Assembly (NCBI GenBank): GCA_016699635.1 | Contig: CP064983.1 | Span: 1,302,001-1,366,000, forward strand | Source of the DNA: Bacteroidota bacterium | GTDB lineage: Bacteria; Bacteroidota; Bacteroidia; AKYH767-A; OLB10 | Length of the DNA stretch: 64,000 bases | Direction: 5' to 3' | In this document: piece after piece, positions 39,498 to 50,700 of the stretch | Numbering within the stretch: the stretch's first letter is position 1 | Layout of the letters: every line of letters starts with the position of its first letter | Notes under the pieces: model-generated | Seen by the model: the letters and a program-made list of their open reading frames with translations, nothing else | Told to the model about the DNA's origin: nothing | Database searches by the model: none | Made by a program: the position numbers and the translations under genes

Positions 39498-41204
39498 AAT
39501 TTTTATATCCTTAATGTTGAGTTGCAACTCTGTGTTACCATTAAAATGATTCTCTTCAATATGGTAACAAACATCAAAGCGTTTTCCTGATTTGAGTAAA
39601 TCGGCATATTCGCCTAACTGAAACCCTATGGCAGAAAAATTCTTTCCAAATCCATCTTGTGTGAAAGCAAGTTTCAGATGTTTGTTTTCCTGACCAACAG
39701 GTCGTGTCTGATTTTTGTCGGCAATACAATTGCGGCTGACAAACACAGGCGACATATTACCGGGACCAAATGGTGCAAATTGTTTCAGCACATTATAGAA
39801 TGGTTTTGTTATACTTTCTAACTTTAGCTCTGCATCAATTTCAATCTCCGGTGTAAGCATGTGCTCTTCAATGGTGGCACAAACCACCTCTTCAAACTTT
39901 TGTTTAAAGGCTTCAAAATTTTCATGCTTTAATGTGAGTCCGGCTGCATACATGTGTCCGCCAAACTGATCTAAATATTCACTGCATGCTTCAATAGCAT
40001 TATACTCATCAAAATCTTTTACAGAGCGTGCATAGCCTGCAATATGCCCGTTGCTGTCGGTAAGCACTACCGTAGGACGATAAAATTTTTCTGTAAGTCG
40101 TGAAGCTACAATGCCTATCACACCTTTATTCCACTCTGCACTGTAAACAACGGTACTTCTTCGGTTTTCAAAAGTATTATCGCGGCTAATCTGCTGCAAG
40201 GCATGTTCTGTTATGAGTTTGTCGGCATCGCGCCTGTCAATGTTGTTTTTATTGATTTTTTCGCTCTCAGTTATAGCATCGCCAACAGAATCGCTGATGA
40301 GCAATTGCACTGCCGACCTTCCATGATCCATTCTTCCTGCTGCATTAATGCGTGGTGCAATAATAAACACCACATCGGTAATGTTGAGTTCGCGCCTGAT
40401 AGCATTTAACTCAAGAATAGCTTTTATTCCTGTACGTGGATTTTTATTGATAAGCTCAAGACCATAATAGGCTAAGATTCTGTTTTCGCCAAGAATAGGA
40501 ACTATATCTGCAGCAATACTTATGGCAACAAGGTCAATAAGGTCGAGCACTTGTTGCTCTTCAATATTATTTTTTTTGGCAAATGCCTGAAGCAGTTTAA
40601 AGCCAACACCACAGCCTGAAAGGTCTTTGCAGGGATAGGCACAATCTACTCGTTTTGGGTCGAGAACAGCAGCAGCTTGTGGAATTTCTGCTCCCGGTCT
40701 GTGATGATCGCAGATGATAAAATCTATACCCATGTCTGAGGCATACTTTGTTTTATCCATAGCTTTTATCCCGCAGTCAAGTGCTATGATTAACGTAAAT
40801 CCGTTTTCTTTTGCCCAATCTATTCCCTGAAAAGAAATTCCATATCCTTCAGCATATCTGTCGGGAATATAAAAGTTGCACTCGGCAAAGCGATTTTTAA
40901 AAAAACGATAAACCAACGCTACTGCCGTGGTGCCATCAACATCATAATCACCATAAATCAATACCTTTTCACCTTTAGCAATTGCTTTATCTATACGGGC
41001 AATAGCTTTATCCATATCTGTCATCAGAAATGGATCGTGAAGCAAAGACAATGAAGGTCTGAAAAACTCTTTTGCCTCGTCATAGGTGTTTACACTGCGC
41101 TGAATCAACAAGTTGGCAAGCACAGGGTTAATATTTAACTCTTTACCAAACTTTATTGACTTATCATTATCTGCCTGTTTCAGCAGTGTCCAGCGCTTGT
41201 TCAT
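39489..41204 (-). CDS. recJ: Single-stranded-DNA-specific exonuclease RecJ
   Basis: 5'-3' ssDNA exonuclease of recombination and repair. DHH-family motifs appear in order: VLIYGDYDVDGTTAVAL (motif I), IALDCGI (II), DFIICDHHRPG with DHH (III) and DLVAISIAADIVPI (IV). RINAAGRMDHG and, in the DHHA1 domain, GVIGIVASRLTEKFYRP and DQFGGHMYAAGL follow. The C-terminal OB domain contains PFGPGNMSPVFV. I take MNKRWTLLKQ at 41204 as the start because the -7 element TATATTTG at 41220-41227 overlaps the upstream TTG. ~571 residues, normal length, intact. Confidence 0.96.
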   Translation of the reverse strand: MNKRWTLLKQADNDKSIKFGKELNINPVLANLLIQRSVNTYDEAKEFFRPSLSLLHDPFLMTDMDKAIARIDKAIAKGEKVLIYGDYDVDGTTAVALVYRFFKNRFAECNFYIPDRYAEGYGISFQGIDWAKENGFTLIIALDCGIKAMDKTKYASDMGIDFIICDHHRPGAEIPQAAAVLDPKRVDCAYPCKDLSGCGVGFKLLQAFAKKNNIEEQQVLDLIDLVAISIAADIVPILGENRILAYYGLELINKNPRTGIKAILELNAIRRELNITDVVFIIAPRINAAGRMDHGRSAVQLLISDSVGDAITESEKINKNNIDRRDADKLITEHALQQISRDNTFENRRSTVVYSAEWNKGVIGIVASRLTEKFYRPTVVLTDSNGHIAGYARSVKDFDEYNAIEACSEYLDQFGGHMYAAGLTLKHENFEAFKQKFEEVVCATIEEHMLTPEIEIDAELKLESITKPFYNVLKQFAPFGPGNMSPVFVSRNCIADKNQTRPVGQENKHLKLAFTQDGFGKNFSAIGFQLGEYADLLKSGKRFDVCYHIEENHFNGNTELQLNIKDIKISE

Positions 41205-41219
41205 TTTGTTTTCTGTCAG

Positions 41220-41227
41220 CAAATATA
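41220..41227 (-). promoter_or_regulatory. Putative -7 promoter element TATATTTG of recJ
   Basis: Exact TAnnTTTG match, 15 nt upstream of the ATG at 41204. It overlaps a TTG alternative start and so decides against it. Confidence 0.6.
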
Positions 41228-41306
41228 AGCACCCTCACTATAGCTATAGAGTGTGAGCTGAGCTAAAACTTAAAAAAGCTGATTAATGCACTGATTTAAC
41301 GCTCCG

Positions 41307-42693
41307 TTAATCGTACTTCCGTTTGATAAACCAAAGCTCGTTGGCTGTGATACCTACATAAAGCCTCACATATTGTTGTTTAATCCAGGTTGTTGCTTGT
41401 AGTACCCAACTGTCCGCCTTCAATGCTAAAATGAAGCATGGTGCGGTTATCAAACAATCTTCTTTCTGTTGAAGTCAGACGTACAGGCACACCCACACCT
41501 AAAGAAAGTGAGTAGTCATTAACACGGCTGTCATTGAGGTTGATGTACGATTGCTCAACTTTTATTCCGGCACGGTAGGCTAATTTATTTGTAGGCATGT
41601 ATTGTGCGCCTGCAGAAATACGCCATGAGTCTTTAAGATTTTGATTGGAGTTGAAAGCTTTGTATCTGCTCCATTGCTGTGTTGCATATTCAGCACCCAT
41701 AAGCCACTTTTCACCTTGCTGAAACATAAATCCTGCATTGATAAAAGAAGGAATAAATGCTTTGCCTTTTTCGTTTTCAGATAAAGAAACAGTGTCAATA
41801 TTTGCTTCGAAATCTGATGAGGAAACCAATGTCCAAAGCACATCACGTCTGCCTTTGATGTTTGTTCCTCCTGCACCTGAAATACCTATGATAAGTTTAT
41901 TGTCTTCATTGAAATCATAGCGATATTGAATGCCGTAATCAAAATAAAAATCGGCATAGGCAGTGCTTTCTGTAATTTTTGTATTGATAAATGCTGAATT
42001 GCTAAACTTTACCCTGCGAATGTTATTCAGGCTTCCAAAAAGATAGGATGCATTAAAACCTGCAGAAAAACCTTTTACAATTTTTCTCCATCGCACTTCT
42101 TTATTAATCGTTGCTGTGTCGCCTTTTTCTTTTAAGTCTTTATAATGTTGCGATGCATAATATTTATCGAGCGTTTTTGAATAGGGTGCAAAACCGTTAC
42201 CTATGTAAAAACGACTCAATCCGCCCTTCCCTTCATAGTATTTGGTGAAATCTGTGGTAATGGTATCGTTAGGGTTAACCACCTGTACAGGTTCTTTGAG
42301 GTTGTAGCCTGTAGAGCTTACAGGAATTAATCCAAGCTGGCACCCCAGTTGTCTTTCATCACCGGAAAACCTAAAGATAGATAGTTGAGCAAAATTCCTT
42401 TTTTTAGTCTGTTTTAAATCTGATGATGATGTTTGGGCAAGCTCGCCACGCAATGCAGTTTCAAAAGTGCTTATGCGAATAGATGAATACGAAGCCGGAT
42501 TGCTGAAGTTAACGGCAGATGAACTCTGAAAGGCTGCTCCCAGTCCGCCCATTGCCGACTGACGTGCAAAACCACTGTTAAGCAATTCGCCAATACCATA
42601 TCGCGAATAGGGTGTTTCTGTTCCCGTTTGTGCATGCAATGAAAGACCTAAAACCCAAAAAAGTACTGTAAAAAAATATTTTTGTTTCTGCAT
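41307..42693 (-). CDS. Outer-membrane beta-barrel protein (FadL/OmpP1-like), one frameshift
   Basis: MQKQKYFFTVLFWVLGLSLHAQ is the signal peptide. The mature start TPYSRYGIGELLNSGFARQSAMGGLGAAF, then AVNFSNPASYSSI, is a hallmark of a common Bacteroidota FadL-like family. About 14 predicted strands follow. An apparent stop at 41380 results from one extra G near 41386. Removing it continues the frame to NELWFIKRKYD and TAA at 41307, a tail usual for the family. ~462 residues. Transport of hydrophobic compounds is possible but unproven. It lies 12 bp after coaX, likely co-transcribed. Confidence 0.85.
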
Positions 42694-42705
42694 TATCAAC
42701 TTGTT

Positions 42706-43427
42706 TTACTGCCGGCTTAGATTGTAATTTAAAATACTGTTTAACCCAACAAGGGTTAAATCCGGGGCTGCAAAGATGTGTGTTTTCAGCCTATCTGCAA
42801 AAAACGCCATATCGCCACCTGTAACAATCACTTTAAGACCTTTAAACTGTCTTTTATAAATACCTATCAAATGTTCTGCCTCTGCAACTATGCCATGCTG
42901 CACACCACTGGCAATAGAGGTTTTGGTAGTGTTTCCTGTAAGTGCAACATTATCTGTCTGCTTTACCAAAGGAAGCCTGCCTGTGTAGTCATGCAATGCA
43001 TTGTAGCGCATATTTAATCCCGGAGAAATTGCTCCTCCTTTATAATGTGCATCAGCGGTAATTAAGTCAAACTTTAAACAAGTGCCTGCATCTAAAATCA
43101 AACAATTTTTGTTTTTAAATAAAAAGGCTGCACCCACGGCATTGGCTAAACGGTCTGTGCCTAATGTTGCAGGCGTGGCATAATCATTAACGATAGGTAA
43201 TGCTGTTTTATGGTTTAAATAAAATACCTGTAAAAATTCTGTTGCTGATAATGGTTTTTCTTCTTTTACTACTGATGAAAAATTACTGCACGTATAGTAT
43301 GGCGGTTTATCAGTGCAGTTAAAGAACTTTTTTTTAAAGACTTAATGATATGACAGGCTATTAATTTTTTACCATCAAACACTGCTGCTTTTATTCTTGT
43401 GTTACCTATATCAATTACTAAGTTCAT
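42706..43427 (-). CDS. coaX: Type III pantothenate kinase CoaX, one frameshift
   Basis: First step of coenzyme A synthesis, phosphorylating pantothenate. The N-terminus at 43427 reads MNLVIDIGNTRIKAAVFDG, the ATP-binding motif of type III kinases. The middle contains LGTDRLANAVGAAF and NCLILDAGTCLKFDLI, the pantothenate and second phosphate motifs. GGAISPGLNMRYNALHDYTGRLPLV and KVIVTGGDMAFFA complete it. The run of eight A (minus strand, 43329-43336) lacks one base; with it the protein is ~240 residues, family length. Cytosolic. Confidence 0.92.
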
Positions 43428-43628
43428 TTTGCAATGTTACCGTATTACACGGCATTTTACAAACGCCTTGTTTTAAAAGGAGAAGAAGAGTTATTGTTAT
43501 TAGGATTTTCATCAGTAAATCATACATATAGTAGTAACAGATAGTTCATAACTAATAACCGTTTAAATCTATAAAAGACTTAATGAGGAATATTAGAAGC
43601 AGACTTACTTAACCTGCATTTTTCATTT

Positions 43629-44146
43629 AAGCCATTATTATGTTTACTTGTTGTATTTTTAGGCTTACAATTTTGTTTGTGCTCAGCTCAAATAAATAAT
43701 TTTATTCAGGAGGGTTACGGGAAAAACACAGAAAATAAACTTGAAGAAATAATCAAGTGGAGCCTATGATCTGAACTGGCAGTGGCACAAAGTATATTAG
43801 CCTTTGTATTTAATATATAGAAACACCTATTGACACAGGCAACGGCCGCTACGGTTACGGTGTCTATGAAACAGATTTGGGTACAGAAACAATTAACTTT
43901 ACTTTGGCACCTAACCCTGCAAAGGATAACGTAACAGCAACCTTTGATTTGATAAATGAAACTGATGAAGCAACCATAACCATAACCGATATGCAAGGCA
44001 GAAAAGTGTTTGATAAAAAAGCAACAGCAGGTCAATATGAAATGCAACTTGATTTAAGCCCATTAAGCAGGGCAAGCTATGTAGCAGAGTTATGGATAAA
44101 CGGCACAAGGGTTGGTAGAAATAAATTACTGTTGATTAAAAATTAG
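43629..44146 (+). pseudogene. Remnant of a T9SS surface-protein gene (signal peptide and sorting domain only)
   Basis: A signal-peptide-like segment without a start codon (KPLLCLLVVFLGLQFCLCSAQINNF) lies at 43629-43700. About 100 bp of noncoding sequence with stops follows. Then comes a complete T9SS type A sorting domain from 43838 (GNGRYGYGVYETDLGTETINF, FTLAPNPAKDNVTATF, ITITDMQGRKVF, LLLIKN). The central passenger region is missing, so this looks like an internally deleted gene. The sorting-domain part is repeated 1901 bp downstream at 98 percent identity by eye (6 differences in about 309 bases). The 200 bp between coaX and this remnant contain nothing recognisable. Confidence 0.65.
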
Positions 44147-44152
44147 AAGAGA

Positions 44153-44186
44153 AAAATGCCTGCCTAAAACTATGGGCAGGCATTTT
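44153..44186 (+). terminator. Hairpin between sorting-domain remnant and propeller gene A
   Basis: A 12-bp perfect stem AAAATGCCTGCC/GGCAGGCATTTT with a 10-nt loop. It starts 6 nt after the remnant's stop and 13 bp before the next start codon. A likely terminator of the original upstream gene. Confidence 0.7.
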
Positions 44187-44199
44187 AAATTTGTTATGT

Positions 44200-45713
44200 A
44201 TGAGGATAATAAAACTCTTTATTTTATTTTGTGTAGTTACAACACAAACGCAAGCGCAAATACAATTTGACAAACGCTATCCGTTAGGGTTGGCTAGTGT
44301 AGGCAGAAAAGTAGTAGAGATTTCTGGAGGTTATATTTGTGCCGGATTTGAAATATCGGACACAAATACGTATAACAATAATCTTATAGTTAAGTCTGAT
44401 ACTAATGGCGATACTGTAAAAACACTTTACATTCCACCGCCTGATTCTACTTACTGGAACTTGTACAATGAAGACCCGGATGATATTTTTACAGATTTAA
44501 TAGTTACCAATGACAGTAATTTGGTAGCTGTGGGGCGCTCGCAGGCATACAACCCAACAAACTACTATGATTATGATATTTTATTGGTGAAACTAAATTA
44601 TAACTTAGACACCTTGTGGTTAAAAACATATTCACATCCAACAGACAGTGCATTTCAACCACAAAGCATCATACAAACCAGCGATGGAGGTTTTTAATAT
44701 GCGGTAAGCAACGTAGTTTTTACAATACCAATTGGTTCGGCTTTTTATACAAGGTTGATAGCGCAGGCAATTTTCAATGGTATAAAAGTTATAACAACCC
44801 CGGGCCTTATCAGGCAATATGGGGAGTGATAGAATTGCCTGATCATAGTTTTATGTGTAGCGGTACATCCATTAATGTATCATCGTCCAATACATTTGAT
44901 AGCTATTATTTTATTGTTGATTCTTTAGGTAATCTGCTCACAACATTTCCAGTACCTTCCATAGGTGATGACGGATTGAATGTAATTGAATACAGCAATG
45001 ACAACAATATAATGATTCTTGGCCTTGAAAATTATACTACAGGAAACATTGACCCATATAGCAATTGCATTTATAAAGTGGATTACTTCGGAAATGTAAT
45101 ATGGAAGAAAACTTATGGAGATTTTTATAACGGAAGTCCACTTGGCATAACGAGAGCACATAATGGCGGTTATGTGTACGCAGGGGGTAGTGATTACACC
45201 GCTGCTGGTTTTCATGCCTACATACACCGTATTGATGAAAATGGGGATAGCCTCTGGTTCAGGAATTTTAGTTATTCAGGGTTTGATGAGTTTTGGGACA
45301 TAAAAACCACTGCCGATGGCGGTTATATTATGTGCGGGCAAACAGGTGGCTGCAACAACAATGGCGGCACATGTTTTTGGCTTGTAAAAACAGATAGCTT
45401 AGGTTTGTTGGTTACAGGCATAAAAGAAAAAGAAATTTTTAAAACAGCAACGCTTACAATTTACCCTAATCCTGCAACAACCTATTGTACAATTACAGCC
45501 ATAGTGCCTCAAAGCAACAGCACGGGCATTGGCAAAAAAGGCGCAAGCATTATTTTGTTTGACATGCGTGGCAAACAACTTTTAGAGCAACCCTTGCAAA
45601 CAGGCAGTAACACAGTGCAGCTTAATTTAACAAACTATACTTCGGGCACATACCTTGCTGTGTTGGTGTTAGACGGGTATAACGCAGCACGGGTTAAGGT
45701 GGTGAAGGAGTAA
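44200..45713 (+). CDS. T9SS-exported propeller-like surface protein, copy A (one frameshift)
   Basis: MRIIKLFILFCVVTTQTQAQ is the signal peptide. The body is a series of ~45-residue repeats with the pattern (G)GYIxxGxxx...D..LLVKLD..G....K.Y, e.g. GGYICAGFE, NLVAVGRSQ, GGFLICGKQ, HSFMCSGTS, GGYVYAGGS, GGYIMCGQTGG, as in delta-60/propeller-type Bacteroidota exoproteins. The C-terminal ~85 residues are a T9SS type A domain (LTIYPNPATTYCTI, IILFDMRGKQLLEQPL, TSGTYLAVLVLDG). A T-run at 44691 lacks one T compared with copy B, causing the only break. 504 residues when repaired. The centre (44860-45290) differs strongly from copy B, while both ends are nearly identical. Confidence 0.82.
44860..45290 (+). 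other. Variable central cassette of copy A
   Basis: 431 bp that diverge from the equivalent 46763-47193 block (roughly half of residues identical by eye). The flanking coding sequence is about 98-100 percent identical. Confidence 0.75.
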
Positions 45714-45738
45714 TTAGAGCAAGCGGATTTATTTCCTG

Positions 45739-46047
45739 GGCAACGGCCGCTACGGTTACGGTGTCTATGAAACAGATTTGGGTACAGAAACAATTAACTT
45801 TACTTTGGCACCTAATCCTGCAAAGGATAACGTAACAGCAACCTTTGATTTGATAAATGAAACCGATGAAGCAACCATAACCATAACCGATATGCAAGGC
45901 AGAAAAGTGTTTGATAAAAAAGCAACAGCAGGGCAATATGAAATGCAACTTGATGTAAGCCCTTTAAGCAGAGCAAGCTATGTAGCAGAGTTATGGATAA
46001 ACGGCACAAGGGTTGGTAGAAATAAATTACTGTTGATTAAAAATTAG
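45739..46047 (+). pseudogene. Orphan T9SS type A sorting domain, second copy
   Basis: The same GNGRYGYGVYETDLG...LLLIKN domain as at 43838-44146, without signal peptide, start codon or passenger. It begins 25 bp after the stop of copy A. It is therefore a by-product of the tandem duplication rather than a gene. The six base differences from the first copy are mostly synonymous. Confidence 0.7.
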
Positions 46048-46054
46048 AAGAGAA

Positions 46055-46088
46055 AAAATGCCTGCCTAAAACTATGGGCAGGCATTTT
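46055..46088 (+). terminator. Hairpin between second sorting domain and propeller gene B
   Basis: Duplicate of the 44153-44186 hairpin, same 12-bp stem and loop, with one additional A before it. Confidence 0.7.
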
Positions 46089-46101
46089 AAATTTGTTATG
46101 T

Positions 46102-47616
46102 ATGAGGATAATAAAACTCTTTATTTTATTTTGTGTAGTTACAACACAAACGCAAGCGCAAATACAATTTGACAAACGCTATCCGTTAGGGTTGAAGCAG
46201 TGTAGGCAGAAAAGTAGTAGAGATTTCTGGAGGTTATATTTGTGCCGGATTTGAAATATCGGACACAAATACGTATAACAATAATCTTATAGTTAAGTCT
46301 GATACTAATGGCGATACTGTAAAAACACTTTACATTCCACCGCCTGATTCTACTTACTGGAACTTGTACAATGAAGACCGGATGATATTTTTACAGATTT
46401 AATAGTTACCAATGACAGTAATTTGGTAGCTGTGGGGCGCTCGCAGGCATACAACCCAACAAACTACTATGATTATGATATTTTATTGGTGAAACTAAAT
46501 TATAACTTAGACACCTTGTGGTTAAAAACATATTCACATCCAACAGACAGTGCATTTCAACCACAAAGCATCATACAAACCAGCGATGGAGGTTTTTTAA
46601 TATGCGGTAAGCAACGTAGTTTTTACAATACCAATTGGTTCGGCTTTTTATACAAGGTTGATAGCGCAGGCAATTTTCAATGGTATAAAAGTTATAACAA
46701 CCCCGGGCCTTATCAGGCAATATGGGGAGTGATAGAATTGCCTGATCATAGTTTTATGTGTACGGGTAATAACATTAACACAATTAATGGAGATTTAGAT
46801 GCTTTTTATTTTTATGTTGATTCATTTGGAAATCAATTGTCTTTTTTCACAATACCTACTATTGGTAATTCAGCTTTTACCGAAATGATTTATTCAAATG
46901 ATACCAACATAATAATTATTGGCTCTGAAAATTTCAGTTCTGGCTCAGTTCAACCATATTTTAACTCAATTGCAAAAATTGATCTTGCGGGTGCAATGAT
47001 TTGGAAAAAAAATTATTTACCATTTAACAGTATAGGCAGCTCATTAGGTTTAGCAAATGCATTTAATGGCGGTTATATTTATGCCGGCCTATCTGACAAC
47101 ATGAGTAATTTAGCAAAAGCATACATACATTGCCTTGATGAAAACGGAGACAGCTTATGGTACAGAGAATTTGGCTCAAGCAGCTACAGTGATTTTTGGG
47201 ACATAAAAACCACTGCCGATGGCGGTTATATTATGTGCGGGCAAACAGGCGGCTGCAACAACAATGGCGGCACATGTTTTTGGCTTGTTAAAACAGATAG
47301 CTTAGGTTTGTTGGTAACAGGCATACAAGAAAAAGAAATTTTTAAAAATGCAACGCTTACAATTTACCCTAATCCTGCAACAACCTATTGTACAATTACA
47401 GCCATAGTGCCTCAAAGCAACAGCACGGGCATTGGCAAAAAAGGCGCAAGCATTATTTTGTTTGACATGCGTGGCAAACAACTTTTGGAGCAACCCTTGC
47501 AAACAGGCAGTAACACAGTGCAGCTTAATTTAACAAACTATTCTGCGGGCACATACCTTGCTGTGTTGGTGTTAGACGGGTATAACGCAGCACGGGTTAA
47601 GGTGGTGAAGCAATGA
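46102..47616 (+). CDS. T9SS-exported propeller-like surface protein, copy B (two compensating frameshifts)
   Basis: Same signal peptide, N-terminal repeats and T9SS type A domain as copy A. The central 431 bp encode different repeats (e.g. GNQLSFFTIPTIGN, GGYIYAGLSDNMSN). An extra base near 46195 and a missing C near 46378 shift only the part between them; after 46378 the frame equals that of ATG 46102, giving 504 codons. The start is supported by the signal peptide shared with copy A. The residues WKK, DENGDSLW and TTADGGYIMCGQ are common to both copies. Expected to be exported and surface attached. Confidence 0.82.
46763..47193 (+). other. Variable central cassette of copy B
   Basis: 431 bp, the same length as the copy A cassette, diverged in sequence but preserving the repeat plan and the flanking junctions ATGTGTA and TTTTGGGACA. 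Confidence 0.75.
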
Positions 47617-47630
47617 CATGTTTTTCTTGC

Positions 47631-47655
47631 TACCACTTAAAGATTCATAGTGGTA
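47631..47655. other. Hairpin after copy B
   Basis: TACCACT/AGTGGTA stem of 7 bp with an 11-nt loop, 14 bp after the copy B stop. There is no T-run, so it is a weak terminator candidate. Confidence 0.35.
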
Positions 47656-47735
47656 CCTAAAGCTTATTTAAAATTAAAAGCCATTCAGAAGCATAATTTG
47701 CTATTTTCGCACGCTTGTAACCTTCTTTGTTTTAC

Positions 47736-50700
47736 ATGAAACAATATACAAAATTCAACAACATTTCCGGCTGGGCAGTTTTTGCCATTGCAGCATGGGT
47801 ATTTCTGTCAACCATTGAAATGACAGGTAGTTTTTGGGACTGTGGCGAGTTTATTGCTGCGGCCTACAAACTACAGATAGGCCATCCTCCCGGAGCGCCA
47901 TTATTTCTGATGCTCTCACGCATTATGACTCTTTTTGCAGGTGCCGATGTAAAAGATGTGCCGCTAATGGTTAACGCATTCAGTGCTATTATGAGTGCAT
48001 TTGCCGTATTGTTTACCTTCTGGACAATTACTGCCATTGCAAGAAAAATTGTTTTCGTAAAAAATCAGGAGCCTACATTAGCACAGATTTTAACCGTAGT
48101 TGCCAGTGGCGTTGTAGGTGCTCTGGCATTTACTTTCACAGATTCATTCTGGTTTTCTGCCGTTGAAGGCGGGGTTTATGCAACATCACAGTTCTTTACC
48201 TGTATTGTTGTTTGGGCTGTATTTAAATGGGAAAATGTTGCAGACGAAAAGCACAGCATCCGTTGGATAATCCTCATTGCCTACCTCATGGGCTTGTCTA
48301 TTGGTGTTCACTTGCTGAACTTACTTTGTATTCCTGCTTTGGCATTGGTATATTACTTCCGCAAATATCCGTTTTCGTGGATGGGTGTTGCAAAAACTAT
48401 GGGTATAGCATTGGTAATTTTAATGGTTGTACAATATGGAATTATTGCAGGGTTTGTAAACATAGGCGCAAAAATTGATTTATGGTTCAATCAGTCAGGC
48501 TCATCTTTATGGACAGGATTTGTTGTTTACTCTCTCATCATTTTAGCTGCACTGACTTATGGTATTTACTATTCTCAGAAAAAACAAAAAGCACTGCTCA
48601 ACACTATTTTGCTGAGCTTTGCATTTCTGTTGTTGGGATACACTTCCTATGCACAGATTGTAGTGCGCTCCTTAGCCAACCCGCCAATGGACGAAAACAA
48701 TCCGGAGAATGCATTTGCACTATTAGGCTACCTCAACCGCGAGCAGTATGGCGACAGACCTTTAGGCTATGGACAATATTACGATGCCAAAGTTGTAGGT
48801 CAGACAGAAGGCGCAATGAGCTACACCGCTATTGACGGAAAATATATTCCGACAGGAGCCAAGGTTATTCCCGAATACGATCCTGCACGTTGTACCGTTT
48901 TTCCAAGAATGTACAGCCGAGAGCCTAACCATGTTTCGGCATACAAAGAATGGTCAGGAATAAAAGGTGAACAAAAGCCTGAGTTCAGCAACAACCTCAA
49001 ATATTTTTTCAGCTATCAGATGAACCACATGTTCTGGCGTTATTTTATGTGGAATTTTGTAGGCCGTCAGAACGATATACAGGGACATGGCAGCATATTA
49101 AAAGGAAACTGGATAAGCGGCATACCATTTATTGACAGTATGTTTTTAGGTCCGCAGGACAAACTACCCGACAGTATGAAAAATAATAAGGCAAGAAATA
49201 CATTTTACTTCTTGCCACTGTTGTTAGGTCTTGCAGGATTGGTTTATCACTATAAAAAAGACATGAACAATGCCAATGTTGTGATGTTGCTTTTCATCAT
49301 GACAGTACTTGCAATTGTAATTTACCTGAATCAGACACCTTATCAGCCCCGCGAACGTGATTATGCTTATGCAGGAGCCTTTTATGCATTTTGTATTTGG
49401 ATAGGTTTGGGAGTGGCAGCAATTGCCGATGCTTTAAAAAAGCGAATGCCTGAAACAACTGCGGCAATGCTGGCTACGTTGCTCTGCCTTGTTGTGCCAA
49501 CAGTTATGGCTAAAGAAGGATGGGATGATCACAACCGCTCTTACCGTTACACCTCACGCGATTTTGCATACAACTATCTGAACTCCTGTGCTCCAAATGC
49601 AGTAATTTTTACCAATGGCGATAACGATACCTTCCCGTTGTGGTACATACAGGATGTTGAAGGTGTGCGTACCGATGTGCGTGTTATAAACCTGAGTCTC
49701 CTCAACACAGACTGGTATATTGATCAGATAAAACGTAAGGCTTATGAATCAGACCCTGTTCCTTTTACATTAAATACAAAACAGTATGTTCAGGGAACAC
49801 GTGATTATATTCCATTCTACGACAGAAGTGTGCAGGGATACAGCGACCTGAAAGATATTATTGAATTTATTACCAGCGATAACCCCGAAGCAAAAGTGCG
49901 CAGCGAAGGTGGTGATGAATTTAATTATCTGCCTACAAAAAAGTTCAGAATAAAAGTTGACAAACAAGCTGTCATTAAGAACAATGTGGTGGAGGCAAAA
50001 GATACAAGCAAGATTGTTGATTATATTGAATTTGAAATCAGCAAAAACTATATCATGAAAGCTGACCTGATGATATTGGATCTTATTGCACACAATGACT
50101 GGACACGTCCTATTTATTTTGCAGTTACCGTTGGCAATGATTCTTATCTTAATCTTGAGAATTATTTTCAGACAGAAGGATTGGCTTATCGTTTTGTTCC
50201 GATTAAAGCTGCTGCCGACCCATCCGGACAGACAGGAAGTGTTGCCGCAGAACGCATGTACGACAATATGATGAATAAGTTTATGTGGGGTAATATGAAA
50301 GATGAAAGAGTATATCTCGATCAGAACAACCTGAACATGACGATGAACTTCCGTAATAATTTTGCACGTCTGAGCGAAACATTACTTCAAGAAAACGAGC
50401 CTGATTCTGCAGTGAAAGTTCTTGACAAATGTCTGGTAGAAATGCCTGATAAAACAGTTCCATATAACATTATGATGTTGCGAATTGCAGAATTGTATTA
50501 TCGCAGTACAATGAGTAATGCATTGCCTGACAGTTTGCAGATCTTGCTTTAATGATGTTGAACTGAAGAAAACAGATTCAAAAGAGAGTATTGAAAAAGG
50601 TAATTCAATTGTAAAACGACTGGCAGATATTTATCAGAACGATTTGCAATATTATTTATCGCTTAAAGGAACACCTTATGCCAAAGGTGTAGAGCGCGAA

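Larger units (their letters stand above)
43838..45707 (+). repeat. Tandem duplication, unit 1
   Basis: Holds an orphan T9SS sorting domain, a hairpin and propeller gene A. Matches unit 2 at an offset of 1901-1903 bp, except for a 431-bp central block. Confidence 0.9.
45739..47610 (+). repeat. Tandem duplication, unit 2
   Basis: Second unit of the 1.9-kb duplication: sorting domain, hairpin and propeller gene B. Identity ends at GTGGTGAAG just before the stop codon. Confidence 0.9.

Noticed and set aside
41234..41256. Dyad CTCAC...GTGAG with inner TATAGCTATA upstream of recJ
   Set aside because: Short and imperfect, with no T-run; not enough to call an operator or terminator.
41580..41876. 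98-codon minus-strand frame inside the FadL-like gene
   Set aside because: An alternate frame of an actively coding, family-matching sequence; no independent support.
43838..47616. Insertion sequence or composite transposon as cause of the duplication
   Set aside because: No transposase, terminal inverted repeats or target-site duplications at the unit borders; the units simply start and end within coding sequence.
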